A stretch of DNA of 64,000 bases from Gonocerus acuteangulatus (GCA_946811695.1 OX328132.1:57468197-57532196); one strand, 5' to 3'. Counted from the first letter of the stretch, positions 45,174-57,639 are shown. Made by a program: numbers and translations. Notes: generated from the sequence alone by a model not told the origin.

Positions 45174-45784
45174 ATTTTTTTATTAAATAAACATGTTGGT
45201 TGTAACAAATATAACAGCGATTTTCTATTTATTAGTGGCGTTCCTTTGCGGACGAATGTGCGCGGTTGAGGAAAAGTCGCCACAATGAAACGTGCCAGCC
45301 GTTGATTTTACTTTGATGGCCGAGCTATGCAGATACTTTCTTGTTGATTCCTGTTAAATCAAGAAATTTGCTTGAGATTCAAATTGTTCGCGCTTGCGCA
45401 TATCAATGTGTTACTGATAGCTTTGAAAGGGCTTATCTAATCTGCTTGGTATTTGAGAGTTGAATCATTCAGCAGATAACCTCATAATCCAGGGCTTCAC
45501 AAATCATTCATTCGAAGGAAAGAAACTGTGTCTTCTATTTTTGAGCCATTATATTCTATTATAATGATTAGACTTTCTCATTCATATAATTCAGTAATTA
45601 CATTTTTCGACCTTCTAATTTCTTTATAATCTTTATCGCTTACATTATATACTAATTATATAACATTCCATGAATCATGAAGGGATTTAAGGGGAGAATA
45701 GCCATTAACAGAACCCCATGATTTCGGTATATCTATAATCAAGTTTGTAGGTATGAAGATAAAACAATGTTTTCACAGGATTTC

Positions 45785-46470
45785 TCTATAATACAGAGCG
45801 CAGGCATGCTTCCTTCGGAGAGTCACTAGCTTACTCAGCGAGGAAATTAAATAAAGGTTTGGCATAATTTTCAAAGAGTGAATAGAGCAGTTGAAGACAA
45901 CCAAAGGCTAGGAACGTTTTCTTCAGACTGCGACTACCGTTTCATCACGAAAGGTAACCAAATGTTAGAGATGTTTCATTCGGAAAGTTATTGGATTTCT
46001 AACGGTGAAAGGCAACCTGATGTTAGCATGTTTTATTCAGAGCATGACTAACTTACAAAGTAAGTAAACCAAATGTTGTGCATATTCTTCAAAAAGCTAA
46101 TAGAGTTTTAACGGCGGAAGGTAGCCAAAGGTAAGGCACGTTTTCTTCAGAGCGTGATTAGCGTTTCATGATGGATAGTAACCAAAAGGTATTAATATTT
46201 TCTTCAAAGAGTGAATAAAGTTTTCGCGGTGGAAGGTATTCATAGATTGGGCATTTCTTTTTTGTTTTAGAGTGTATACCTTACCTGCCGAGGATATTAA
46301 CCAAAGGCTAGAAATATGTTTCGAAGTGTGAAGAGAGTTTTGACTGTGGAAGATAACCAAAGGACAGGGATATCCCGGCTGAGTGGGTTTACCTGATTGT
46401 GGATAGTGTATTGATGGTGGAAGGTAGCTGACTGTTCGATATATATTATTCAGACAGTGATTAGTCTTTT
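45785..46470. repeat. Degenerate satellite, unit about 57 bp, at least 9 units
   Basis: ACCAAA-type anchors fall at 45901, 45958, 46016, 46069, 46124, 46182, 46240, 46301 and 46357. Typical unit parts are GTTTTCTTCAGAGCGTGATT, AGCGTTTCATGATGGAAGGT and AACCAAAGG. Strongly diverged. 45176-45784 before it is unrecognised. Confidence 0.8.
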
Positions 46471-46819
46471 CCGAGAGTTGTATTACAGAATGAGCGCTAT
46501 ACGATTGACCTAAGATGGCGCCATCATTAAAATATCTGGTGCGTTGCTTCAAATCGAGGATAATACTTCCCGGCATTTATAGTTACGCCACGTTTCTGGA
46601 ATTCCATAGTGATTGATCCCAAAGAAATCCCACGAAACAGGAAATCATCCTATTTTGGATAACTTGGGGTCATTGGGAAATATTGTGCTGCCTCGGGATC
46701 ATCACAGGTTTTGCCTTAAAATGCATCAATTTTATCTAGAAAAGGTTTTTCGTGTCTCGGAATGCTGCACCGACTTAATTGTGGTATTTCTGAAGCAGGA
46801 CTACTAAAATCCCTTTTGT

Positions 46820-46969
46820 ACGCCCCCCCTCGCTCCACAGGGAGAAAACATAGCTTATGAAAAGATCCGTTGGCACAACCCGGAGATGCCGACTAAAGAG
46901 TTGACATTTCAGAACTCAAAGATCACGAAAATAATGCCGGTTCAATTTTGTATATACTTTTTTCATATA

Positions 46970-47028
<59 letters not shown>
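46820..47028 (-). repeat. R1 repeat, reverse copy
   Basis: CTCCACAGGGAG hairpin remnant, AACCCGGAGATGCCGACTAA, ATAATGCCGGTTCAATTTTG, then (TA)n (46968-47028) in the same position as in other R1 copies. Confidence 0.65.
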
Positions 47029-47030
<2 letters not shown>

Positions 47031-47290
47031 ATCTTCCCTTGGTCTAGTAGCTAGGCCGGTGGATTCTCATGCGTTCCAGCCTCTTGAGACCCGCCTGTGG
47101 CAGGTTGATTTTTTCTCTGCAATTGGCGTGCTGATAAAAATCCTTGATACGCCATGGATTCTTATAAAATGTGGCAACCTGGTAATTGCCCATTTATTAC
47201 GGCGCATCTGCATAAGGGCTATTATTGCCAGGTTATCTATCGGTCTCCACCCTTCCTATGGTGGAGCAGCGAATGAAAAATAGAATTAAC
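47029..47290 (+). mobile_element. tRNA-headed SINE, diverged
   Basis: GGATCTTCCCTTGGTCTAG is followed by an A-box-like TCTAGTAGCTAGGCCGG. The body has ATGTGGCAACCTGGTAATTG and ACGGCGCATCTGCATAAG, the shared 3' module. Confidence 0.6.
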
Positions 47291-47689
47291 AGGTCCTAAT
47301 AGACGTTTTCCCGGATACCAGATATAAGAACGATCTGAACAAGCGCTAGGTGACGCAGTTCTTGAGAGTCGACCGTTTTCGAACTTGGATATAACCTTGT
47401 TTGTGGCGCTCATGAACAAGCATAGGATGGTATTTAATATGTTTACAGTCTTCTTGAATCGATAGAAGTCTGTTTAACTGAGCCAAGAGGAGAGTGGATG
47501 TGAAGGGGCTATCGCCCCCTATCTAAACCAAGGACACGCTTTTATCATTTCCTTGGGACTCCTCGCTTCGTTCCTCCCGATCCCATGATAAGGGATGGGA
47601 AGTGGTCTGATAAATATTTCCTTCAAAATGTTTAGAGTTCATAACGCTTTTGATTCTGATCAAAGAAATAATTCCATATATATGTATAT

Positions 47690-47885
47690 ATCAACCAGTG
47701 GTAGGATGTATGGCGCATCTGCTGCTTCCTGACTAAGGAGATGCGGGTTCGAGTCCCGCGTGGAGCAAGTGTTTTTTTTTTACATTGAGCCCGTTGGAGG
47801 AATTCCCTATGCCACCATAGATGTTTAGAAAATGTGGCAATCCGGGTCCTAATGGCCTAGGTGTCGTTATACTATAAAATTTTGT
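47690..47885 (+). mobile_element. tRNA-headed SINE
   Basis: tRNA-like head with B-box GGTTCGAGTCC (GATGCGGGTTCGAGTCCCGC). The body ATGTGGCAATCCGGGTCCTA and AATGGCCTAGGTGTCGTTAT belongs to the shared SINE tail. Confidence 0.7.
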
Positions 47886-48116
47886 TTAGAGACTGCTCAA
47901 ATTCAGGAACATAAATATGCTTTAGATCCACCCGACAAACCTATGTAATGTACTGTATAACATAAACTTCTTTTTCGTACATGACCAACGCGTATGCACG
48001 AATGCCAGCGGATACTTTTTTGTAACTTTTTTTTTTTTTCAGTTTTGTCATCGCTAAAGCATATTTATGCTAAAATAATATGTGTACCTATCTATCTATC
48101 GATCTATCCATCTATC

Positions 48117-48120
<4 letters not shown>

Positions 48121-48170
<50 letters not shown>
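48121..48170. repeat. (TA)n tract
   Basis: TA run preceded by a short (CTAT)n stretch (48088-48118). Confidence 0.95.
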
Positions 48171-48172
<2 letters not shown>

Positions 48173-48528
48173 AACATACATATATTAAATTGGCGAAAAA
48201 AAATTTTTGGTTTATCCCAACAGAAGGCTTTAAAGTCGCATTTCATTAATAATACTTAATCAAGGATTTTATTGCACAAAATGAATAAATGTCCTAAACA
48301 TTAAAATGAGTTTTTCATTTATAATTGCAAGAGCTTTGAAAACAAGGAATATCTATTTTAACACCAGGGATTTTCATTATTAGGGAATATGCTGAAATAC
48401 AAACGTCCTGTCAGTCGGACATGACGTTTGTCAAGGACTGTTATTTGTGTGGCTTGGACTGTAAAAATTGGACCTCATTTAGTCATGTAGCGATTTTGCA
48501 GTCCTTCCTTTCCTCATATTCCTGATAA

Positions 48529-48557
48529 AGTCTTGAAAATCAAGCCGAAATGTTGGC
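48529..48557 (+). ncRNA. Hammerhead-like motif, decayed
   Basis: CUGAUAA (G8 to A), CUUGAAAAUCAAG hairpin, then GCCGAAAUGUUGGC. It is followed by AATAAATTCATTTTTATTC, resembling a PLE-type 3' end. Confidence 0.5.
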
Positions 48558-48926
48558 AAATAGAAAACTATTTTTTTTAATAAATTCATTTTTATTCAAC
48601 TATTGGGCCGGACACAGATTGTCTCCATTCTAATTATTATTTTATTTTCTTATTCTATTATTTTGTAAATAAAATTCTTTCTTAACTTAAGTAATTCTTT
48701 ATTTTTACTCCCTGCACTTAATCATTGGAATATAACTAATTTAATCTAGATTTTTCTAAGGCTCAACTTGGTGTGATAAAAGCATTACAAAGCAATTCTG
48801 TCATCGGCTTTTAATAGTAGCATCGCGACATGACGCATCCTTATGCTGAATTTCTCATATGCAGCAATGCAAAGTGAATGGATTAGATATTTCCCTAAAG
48901 GATGAAGTTTATATCTTAGCCTATTT

Positions 48927-49061
48927 TAGCGCGGTTCCTCCCTCCCCCATAGGGAGGAACCCCGCTTATAAGGTTGATACAATGAAACAATCCGGAAGTG
49001 CCGACTAGAAAATTTCGCGTTTCAGAACCCCTAGAAACCGAAAATAACGGTGGTTCAAATT

Positions 49062-49124
<63 letters not shown>

Positions 49125-49850
49125 CTGTTCGCTCTCTAGGTAGAAGACGAAAGGTCCGATTTTGATGAAATTTGGTACAAAAATCCGTCGTCCGATTTGA
49201 AAGGTCAAGTTCGTTAACCAGCAGAATCCGCCCACTGGAAGATGGCGTTTGGGGCGAAATTCGCGCAAAAAAAATCGTAACGCTTAGGTTTTTGACTTCA
49301 TAAGCTTGTAAGTACTCTTTTTATAGGCGTCTTGGGCTAGGAAAACGAATGAAGCCATTTTCAAGGCGATAGCTTTAACCGTTTTCGAGAAAATTGGAAA
49401 AATAAATTTTGAATACCGTTTTTGGTTTGGGTACTTAGAATCATGGGATTCAGTTGAAACATTTTCTGCATGTTCTACTTTCATTAAAACTAATATGTTG
49501 AAATTTGTGTTACTTTTGGAGTTAAGGAAGGGTTAGAATAAAATATTTTATTAACAGACATAAAAAATGTTGGTAACTTTGTATACTTTCCGTAATATCT
49601 CGAAAAAGGTTGAGAATCATGGAAAACGGAAGAATACCATTGGAAAGCTTACTAAATGCTCTACAAAAAAGGTTCTGATGAAAGTTTTGATTAGACGATG
49701 TCAATCGGAGAAATAAGTGCTTAAAACTTTAAAGTAATTGATTTCGCTTATTCGAACTGTTCTTTTTGTCTGTTTTTATTCCTTGTTATTTTTTAACTGC
49801 TTATAGTTGGATAATGTATTTGATAATAAATCAGGTTAAGAAAAATAAGA
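48927..49850 (-). repeat. R1 repeat, longest reverse copy
   Basis: Starts with TTAGCGCGGTTCCTCCCTCC and an 11-bp hairpin (GGTTCCTCCCT/AGGGAGGAACC). Then CAATCCGGAAGTGCCGACTA, a (TA)n (49067-49120), TTTTGATGAAATTTGGTACA, GCGATAGCTTTAACCG and GACGATGTCAATCGGAG follow. It mirrors 26380-27290 over about 900 bp. Confidence 0.8.
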
Positions 49851-50018
49851 AAAACAATTTAATCTTAGAGATATGGATTTCCAAGATATAGCTTTTCAAA
49901 TGCCTAGCGGGGCCCTTCCTAGGGTGGGGACCCATCCAGGTAAGATCGTAAATAAGACCTTTCTTGAAAGTAAAGATGGAACTGTCAACTTTGGTCCTCC
50001 TCTGTCTCCCGGCACTTT

Positions 50019-50062
50019 CATTGCTGACGAAGGCTACCAATGAGTAGCCAAAACGTCCTAAA
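50019..50062 (+). ncRNA. Hammerhead-like motif with G12 to A
   Basis: Core CUGACGA, extra A, stem II GGCUAC/GUAGCC, but AAAA replaces GAAA, then ACGUC. Followed by TAAATATAGATTTTTT, TATTGAGGTTTC and AGCCGAATCCCAACCATTCC. The G12 change should abolish cleavage. Confidence 0.6.
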
Positions 50063-50222
50063 TATAGATTTTTTAACAAAAATCGTATTGAGGTTTCTTT
50101 AGCCGAATCCCAACCATTCCATCTTTACTTATCACCTCGACGGCTAACTATCTAATCTTCATGTTTTCTAGAAATGTGGACCCAAAATAATAACAGCTTC
50201 CATTTTAATAATTTTAAATGAG

Positions 50223-50290
50223 TCTAGAGATAAGAACGGAACCGCGCTAAGATGATGCAGTTCCTGCGAGTCGGACTTTCTTAATAAGAG
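50223..50290 (+). repeat. R2 short repeat
   Basis: AGAACGGAACCGCGCTAAGA, then TGATGCAGTTCCTGCGAGTC and GGACTTTC. Its first half equals the R1 terminus. Other copies: 47328-47390, 50545-50597, 50872-50920, 51180-51220, 53085-53135, 56045-56100. Confidence 0.65.
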
Positions 50291-50604
50291 GACAACAATT
50301 ATATACATATGATAGGGATTGGAGAGAAAATTGACAAATTTGTGTAAACATTGTTATCATTATGCCATCATATCATAATGATAAATATGAGTATCTAATT
50401 ATAATGATGATCAGTGTTAACGTATGGTTTTTTTTATATAATTGAGCCCCTTATAAGGCCATAAAGGCCAAGAGCTTACTCTTTAGAGGTATCTGATTCT
50501 TGACCATACGTCATGAGTAGCCAAATTTCGCCAGGAATAAGAAGAACATATATTGAAACCCGCTAAGAGGACACAGTTCCTACGATTCGGACGTTTTCTT
50601 ATTT

Positions 50605-50800
50605 ATTATTAATGAACATCAACCTCGAGGCCATTAGCGCCGACATTTCTACTCATATAACATCCGTGGTGGAGCAGAGAATTTTTTCAGCGTGCATGTC
50701 ACTGAAAAAAGTCAACCTGTCACAATTAGGTCTCGAACCCGAATCTCCCGTATGTGGAACCAGTGTCATAGCCACTGGATTACGAGGGTACCGATTTTTT
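50605..50800 (-). mobile_element. tRNA-headed SINE
   Basis: Minus strand: GTACCCTCGTAATCCAGTGG head, B-box-like GGGTTCGAGACC, body GTGACATGCACGCTG and tail GTCGGCGCTAATGGCCTCGA. Confidence 0.7.
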
Positions 50801-51220
50801 TCTTAAATATATCAAAAACTGTTGAAAAATCGTGGAAGGTATCTTATCTACTGAAATCCCATGCTATGTTCTGCTCTAAGCCCGCTATGATTATGCAGTT
50901 CTTGTCAGCAGAACGTTTTATTTGTGCTATGTATCTTCAATAATTATTTTGCTCTACATGTTTCACGTCTCCCAGACGCTTGTACAGAGTACTTAAAATC
51001 CAAATTACATCCTTAATCCTAGATCATTCTGCAGACGTCTAGAGTGATCAGATCAATCATGGTTACGTTAGACTCCTGGTTAAAGCAGTCGTCCCATTCT
51101 AGATGAAATATTTATGATTAAAATTTATGCGTTTCCGGCCAGTTGTAGGTGCGCGTAAAAATAAAATAATAAAAAAAGAAACGCGTTAAGCTTACGCTGT
51201 ACCAGTCAACAGAACGTTTT

Positions 51221-52190
51221 ATTTTTGATAATACCACGAATGCAATGGGTCTAACAAGTAATACAAATCGCACAAAGGCAAAATGTTCAACGCGTGTAGC
51301 CATTCAGTTTCGTTGATAACTTTTGATGACATCAATGAAGATAAACAACAAAAACGCCGCGCGGAACGGCTATAAGTGTTTCTGACTGATGAAATGTATT
51401 GGAAAAAAAAGACAAAAAAACAAGGTTTCCAGAGCATTCACATATCGACAAACCCATTCTTTAATTAGAAGACCATGACCTCCATTGTAAATTTAATCTA
51501 ACAAAAGAACATGCGTATATCAAACTAGCTGATGTGCCTATTTTTTAAAAAAATGAGCAAACAGAAAGTTTGTACATTCTAAAACACTTATCAAAAAATG
51601 GGACTAACCCACATTCTCCATTTCATATATGCCTCGAACATACAACAGTTCTGTAGTAATTGTAGAGAGTGAATTGTACTCAGGGTAATCAATCATTCAT
51701 AACTTGTGTTCTACTCTGTATTTTCTTTGCATTTAAAGCCTTCGTTTTCATTTAATGATACTCAAAAATACTGAAAAAATGGCAAAGGTCTATTATTAGC
51801 ATCGACGTAGCCTATAGTGGTGTAAATGTCGTTGTTAATACGGATACAAATTCTTTTAAGGATGGATCTATTAAGTCTTTGGTCTATAAAACGACAATAT
51901 TTCATGAAATGGGTTGCGTCTATGGAACTTATAAACAAAACTTATTGGTTATTTACATAAATTAGAGCTCTATCAAAATTCTGTTACTCTCCCGCTGTGG
52001 TCAACTAGATAGAAGCTTAATGTTATGCTGCTGCTAACACGTTGAAGGAGTTTCCTATTTCACCAACGATTTTCATAAATTAAAATTAAAATCGTCAAAA
52101 CAGAGTCGTCTTAGTGTGTCCCTAACCAATAAAAAGCTAAGAAATAAATGGGAGTTCGCTAAGATAAAAAGTCAGATTTTTGGAAAAAAT
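51221..52190. other. Unrecognised interval
   Basis: No frame, inverted ends or repeats recognised. 52232-53080, after the next feature, is also unassigned apart from a G-run at 52569-52580. Confidence 0.4.
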
Positions 52191-52194
52191 CTAA

Positions 52195-52231
52195 CTTTTG
52201 AACGTTTCGGCATGCTCTTCTTCAGCTAAAA
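52195..52231 (-). ncRNA. Hammerhead-like motif, short stem II
   Basis: CUGAAGA core (C3 at 52225), then AGAGCAUGCC, GAAA, ACGU and U17. The downstream AAAAGTTAGATTTTTTCC resembles the tail of the 44925/50019 family. Confidence 0.5.
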
Positions 52232-53531
52232 ACAATCGTATAAACAAGACATTTCTAAACAAGACTATCCTGTCTCCCCCACCGCTTTTGTTTTCTCAAT
52301 GTCATTATACTTACCAAGGAGATCCAAAATATAAAAATGTTTTACTCTCTACTTTTAACGTCCGGTAATTTCCAGCTATACACTCCCGTGTAGAGTCCCC
52401 CTTTCTTTCACTGAGTCATGGTCACCTAAAGATTATTGTGACCTTTCTCCATCCCCTAGGCATTTTTTTTTTTTTTGTTTGGTTTTGTTTTTTGTGTTAA
52501 AGCCCCCTATTATATTGTGTAAAGAACCCAATTATCAGTTTACCACTACCAGCTAAATTGGTTAATTAGGGGGGGGGGGGTTTACTCCGTCTCCAAGTTA
52601 CTAATATACTCATACCAGTAGTAATTTCTGCTGTATTGTAACGAAACGCGGTATGCATCGTGCCTATCTAATGAGAGAGACGTTTTGTTAAAGATGAGCT
52701 AAATCGGTCTATCGGAAGGGGGAGTTCTTTTTGAACTATGTTTGAATAGAACTCACCCACCAAAACGTAGGTTGGCAAAGCTACCAATAGGAGTGCCTTT
52801 GTTTTGGTATGACTTTATGTGGGTTGTAGGGTTCTGACTCCTACCAATAGGTGCGCTCTATCTCTTTCCTGATTTATTATTGTAAGAAGTTCCCTTTTTA
52901 CATGGGAAGGCTTTTATTAAACAACAAGACCAATAGACGAAAATGTGAAGTTTTTGTATATTTATTAATGTGTCCCACGCATACATAAAACTCTGGAAGG
53001 AAACTATCCCTGTTTTTATTTATTTATTTATTTTTTTTATATGTAGGTTATTTTAAGCAAATTATTCAGGCATGCAGTCTACAATACCCCAGTGCTTAGT
53101 GATGCAGCTCCTGCGTGACGGACCTTTTGGGTGATAGACCGTTCAAGCAACGAATCGGATAAATAAAAGAAATATTTATTAATTATACTAGGAACCGAAA
53201 TATTTTTTCCACGAAAAAATAAGCGTTCTCAGAAAAAATCTGTCTGTTAAAAGTTAATAACACACTTACCTATCATGTCTAACAGACAACTCACCGTATT
53301 TAGCGACAGCTTCTAATTATTACACAAATTAAAATTTAATCATTATTTTGCCTATAGACCAGAAACTGGATTTTTAGAAGAAATTAGGTCAGGTTTTTAT
53401 ATTTAGTATTTTTGGTCGTTATAGCATGAACTTCTCCCCAAATTTCGTACGCTCCGAACAGAAATGTTCAAGTTTCATAATCTTTACAAATCTAAAATAC
53501 TTCTCGTTCAGATTTATATTGCATGAATGTA

Positions 53532-53535
<4 letters not shown>

Positions 53536-53592
<57 letters not shown>

Positions 53593-53740
53593 TACGTATG
53601 AGTTTTAGCGTGTTTCCCCCCTCTCTACATAGGGAGAGCTCGCTTACGTTTCAGTATGACATCGACCCGATTAAGTGGAATTTTCAACTAAAAAATTTGA
53701 CTTTTCAGAACGCCTTGGATCAAATTATTTTAAAATATAC
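53536..53740 (-). repeat. (TA)n plus R1-like reverse fragment
   Basis: (TA)n 53536-53590, then TTTTAGCGTGTTTCCCCCC, an AGGGAGAGCTCGCTTACG hairpin side, and a diverged body. The terminal CGCTAAAA is kept. 53741-54929 is unassigned except an R1-like CAAATTAAATTTGAACC near 54421. Confidence 0.6.
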
Positions 53741-54929
53741 TGAATGAACCCATGAAGCAACAAGAAGAAAAAAAAAAACAAAAAAAAAAACAGTAACCTA
53801 TACAGAATGCATTTACTTGAAGTAAATATGTTTCTTGCCGGCACATTCAGGCGACGATAAGTTTGAATGTACAACACTTATCCAATCCAATAAATATTCT
53901 TAGAACAATCAAATCAACGTTACATTTACAGAACGTTTAATAGATACACATAAGCCCACGTAAATATACATATATTTTTATTTACTTTAGTTTGACCATT
54001 TTCTTATATTAGGCAGTAATCTCTAATATCATTTAAATTCTTGATGAATCATTTCCCAGATTGCACTGTTCCGCCTAACAGTCTTTCAGTATATTTGATA
54101 AATGGTGTTGCAGCCTAAGTTCCCTGAGCACCCTGTGCATTTCACCAGGATGTGCATTCCATCAAGTGTGCGCCGATACGCTTTCAATGAGTTGGCATTG
54201 ATCAACGAGTTGGTGGTTAGATGTGTGTGTGTCCAATTCTTAAACGGGTTACAACTACGCCATCACGGCTTTTAATATGTCTGATAGGGTAATTGACCAT
54301 GCCTGAGCTCTCAACATTTTTATAAATACATCCTGATTGTTAAACTCCTCGAGCCATTTGTTCTCTGATATCAATATGTTCCTTCACTTCCTTGATTTTA
54401 ATTCGCGTGGGAAGATGAAACAAATTAAATTTGAACCTCCGCTATTTTCATTATCTTTTCATTGTTTGGCAATTTTTCAGCGATTGGCTTGCTGAAAAAG
54501 GCCCCTGTTCGACCAAGACTGCCTGGCAAGCAATTGATAGTAAAAACAATTCCAAAGCAATGCTTTGGCCTTAGACTTTTAACCGAACTCCAATAATGTC
54601 AGAACGACTTTCTATTTAAAAGGAATCAATTTTAGTCTAGAATTTAAATCATGCTCTGCCAAACTTTGGAATAAATATCTCTCTAATAGCTATTTTTATG
54701 TGTTTGCCTATTTGTGCCGTTGACGCTGTGATAGGACCAGAGATTTTTTTATCATTCGATATGATCGTTCGTTACGTAACTACCTCATTTACTATTCCTA
54801 GATTCAGATAAACTATCTGTGCTAAAAGGGCATTTTGTACGCCGACATAAAATTATGTGAGCCAGAATATATATTATTCTAATTTGGTCCTCATTCTCTA
54901 CCCCTTTAGCTCTTTACGTCTCCGTGTCT

Positions 54930-55510
54930 TCCCCTTCCACACATTTACCCTACTCCTTCCCAGCTCCTTTACTCCACTTGGCCCCTTATTGCTACTACCG
55001 TCCTTCTCTAACCGCTAGCTCCCTACATATCCCTGTCTTTCTCTCCCACACTTTAACCTACTCCTTCCCCGCTCCTTTACTCCACTTGGCCCCTTATTGC
55101 TACTACCGTCCTTCTCTAACCGCTAGCTCCCTACATATCCCTGTCTTTCTCTCCCACGCTTTAACCTACTCCTTCCCCGCTCCTTTACTCCACTTGGCCC
55201 CTTATTGCTACTATCGTCCTTCTCCATCCGCTAGCTTTCTAGGTCTCCATGTCTTTCTCTCCCACACTTTAACCTACTCCTTCCCCGCTCCTTTATTCCA
55301 CTTGGCCCCTTATTGCTACTATCTTCTTCTCCGTCCGCTAGCTTTCTAGGTCTCCATGTCTTTCTCTCTCTCATATTTACCCTACTCATTCCCCGATCCT
55401 TTACTCCACTTGGCCCCTAATTGCTACTATCATCCTACTATCCCTTAAGCTCTCTACTTCTCCGTGTCTTCCCCTTCGACATTTTTATCCTATTCTTCCT
55501 CCGTCCCTTT
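54930..55510. repeat. 108-bp tandem repeat, about 5.5 units
   Basis: The anchor TACTCCTTCC or variant recurs at 54951, 55059, 55167, 55275, 55383 and 55491, exactly 108 bp apart. The unit is C/T-rich. Since 108 is 36 codons, the plus strand is open for 141 codons with a YSFPAPLLHLAPYCYY repeat. No homology or start context supports a protein. Confidence 0.92.
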
Positions 55511-56304
55511 ACTCTGCTTGGTCCCTTATTGATTGTTATCTATCGGTCCATCATTTTTAAAATGTTTAATTATGTAACTTCCCGAATTCGAACACGAATT
55601 ATTGGTCAGTATACTAAATTGCACCAGACAATGTTAATGCATTTCTTCTTTAAATAACAGTACAATTAAGAAAATTAATTTAATAGGAATATTTACTTGA
55701 CACTTTGAAAAATAGTCACTTATAAACCAGTCCCCTGATCGACCACAACAAGACTAGAGAGAGGTTGGATTTAGGATTACTGTACACACAAATGAACGGG
55801 ATTACACTGCACACGAACCCCAGCAAGCTTTTGTAATTACATATAACAGTAAAATGAGTATTTTAGTAAACAGTAAGAAAATGAGAAATATGATCCAGGA
55901 TGCAGTAATTTCCGCTAAGGATAATGTCTACCAGTTGTAGCGCTTAAAATCTTATATTGCTTCTCATTGATATTTCATTGTATAAATTAAACGAAAGATC
56001 AAACCCAATCAATAACTGCTTCTATTTCTTTACTAGTGGCACTAGGGATATGAACGGAACCGCGCTAAGATGACGCAGCTCCTGCGAGTCGGACTTTTTT
56101 CTTATACGTCGGCTAAGTCTCAGGTCTGGAAGCTGTATTATTAATATATTTCTTGATTTTGAAAGATTTATGATGGGTAGATGTTTTGGAATATTTTTAG
56201 TGAAATGCGAGAGACATTTTATATTCTAAATTATAATATTCATTATCAAGAAATTACAGAAATGTAATTGAATTGAGCCGAGGTGATAGAAAAAAGTGGA
56301 TATA

Positions 56305-56945
56305 CAGGGTCCGCCACTAAACGGGATTATTAAATAATGTAATTGTTTGTTGAAAAAAACGTGTTTTATACTTTCTTACAAAGTTATTGAAAGAGCAAGA
56401 ATAGGATTCAATACATAAAAGGGGGTCTCCCTGTGGTCTAGTGGCTAACACCTTAGATTCATATGCGAGAGATGGTGGGTTCGATCCCCACCGGCGACAG
56501 GAATTTTCTCATCTCACGGCTCGTTGGGAAAATTCCTCGCTGCACCCTGGATGTCGGCGCTAATGGTTTAGATGTAGATGCACCGTGAAAAAAATACAAA
56601 AAAAGATTATTTTCTGAACACTAAGCCTACAAAATGTCTTCCACTGGAGTTTAGACATCACCTATCGCAGCCTGTTGACAGTTATTGGAGCAATCTCGTT
56701 CTTCAGGGCTGGAATGGTCGTAGGTAGGATCTGCTTGAAACACTTTTTTTTACGTATCTCCATTAAAAGTAGTCCCAAACAGTTAAATCGGGCGAAATTG
56801 GAAGGCTTAGAGCTCAGAAAATAATATTTTTTGTATTGTAACCTTAATGGCTATTCTTGTTCTTTCATTTGTAAGAAAGTATTAAATTTGTTTTTCCAAC
56901 AAATAACTACTTTATTTAATCATCTCGTTTCATTGACGGACCCTG
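56305..56945. mobile_element. Mariner-type MITE with a SINE inside
   Basis: TIRs CAGGGTCCGCCACTAAACGG and, inverted, CAGGGTCCGTCAATGAAACG, with TA on both sides. Inner arms stay similar for about 90 bp (ATACTTTCTTACAAA). The SINE at 56426-56605 interrupts the left arm. Confidence 0.8.
56426..56605 (+). mobile_element. tRNA-headed SINE, most complete copy
   Basis: Head GGTCTCCCTGTGGTCTAGTG with A box, B-box GGTTCGATCCC, then GGCTCGTTGGGAAAATTCC, GTCGGCGCTAATGG and GATGCACCGTGAAAAAAA. It is the reference for the shared 3' module of this window. Confidence 0.85.
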
Positions 56946-57027
56946 TATTAAAAAAGTGCCTATTATCCCTAATCATACATTCCCCCTAAACGTTCCGCCA
57001 AAAAAAAAATCTTCCTGCGAGTTGGGC

Positions 57028-57028
<1 letters not shown>

Positions 57029-57094
<66 letters not shown>
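57029..57094. repeat. Poly(T) run of about 65
   Basis: Homopolymer following GAGTTGGGCG. 57095-57640 contains nothing recognised. Confidence 0.95.
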
Positions 57095-57095
<1 letters not shown>

Positions 57096-57639
57096 ACCGG
57101 TATAATAATCCAACCAAACTCGTATATTTGCATTATATGAAGTAATTGGTAATCAGATCTGATCCAAATTACAAAATGTTACACTGTTCATTATTCCTAA
57201 ATATCTATCTGTCAGGACCAGGTACTGGGCGGCTGTCTCGTTCCACCCAAACGTAGGATATTACCATTCAGGTCACACAGGCATATGTTGGACCTGCCAG
57301 GGTATTCCTGGAAAAACGGACCTCCAAGACCTGTCACCTCCCAGTGAGATATGTATGACAAGGGTCCAAGCACCAAGACCCGCCTACCTCCTTTCCTTCT
57401 CCGTCCTAGTTAATCTCCGCCTCAGGGAGGGGTTTCAAAACCTCATTGTTAACAAAAGAATCCCAAATGCCCTAGTTCTACACAATATTGGCAGGAATAG
57501 TTTCTATTATTATAATGATGTATTTGTGTATTGATATAATTGGATACGGATATACCTGGTTACTTGTATTTGATTGAATTTTTTTGTAAGTATTAGCAGA
57601 AAGTAACGAGCATAGCATCTGAACCAATCCCGCCTTCTG

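Larger units (their letters stand above)
44860..45175. repeat. Head-to-head inverted repeat with outward hammerhead-like motifs
   Basis: Arms 44938-45017 and 45091-45170 are near reverse complements (GCTACTCTTTGGTAGCC, TTAGTATAAATTAG blocks) around a TTAACACCAAATTG centre. The left arm continues outward to a complete motif and the conserved GGATTCGGCTAA block. The right arm is truncated inside its motif. Confidence 0.8.

Noticed and set aside
46166..46576. 136-codon open frame on the minus strand
   Set aside because: It lies across the degenerate 57-bp satellite. No domain, and the frame is a by-product of the repeats.
54924..55349. 141-codon repetitive protein
   Set aside because: Explained by a 108-bp minisatellite; no promoter, homology or flanking exon.
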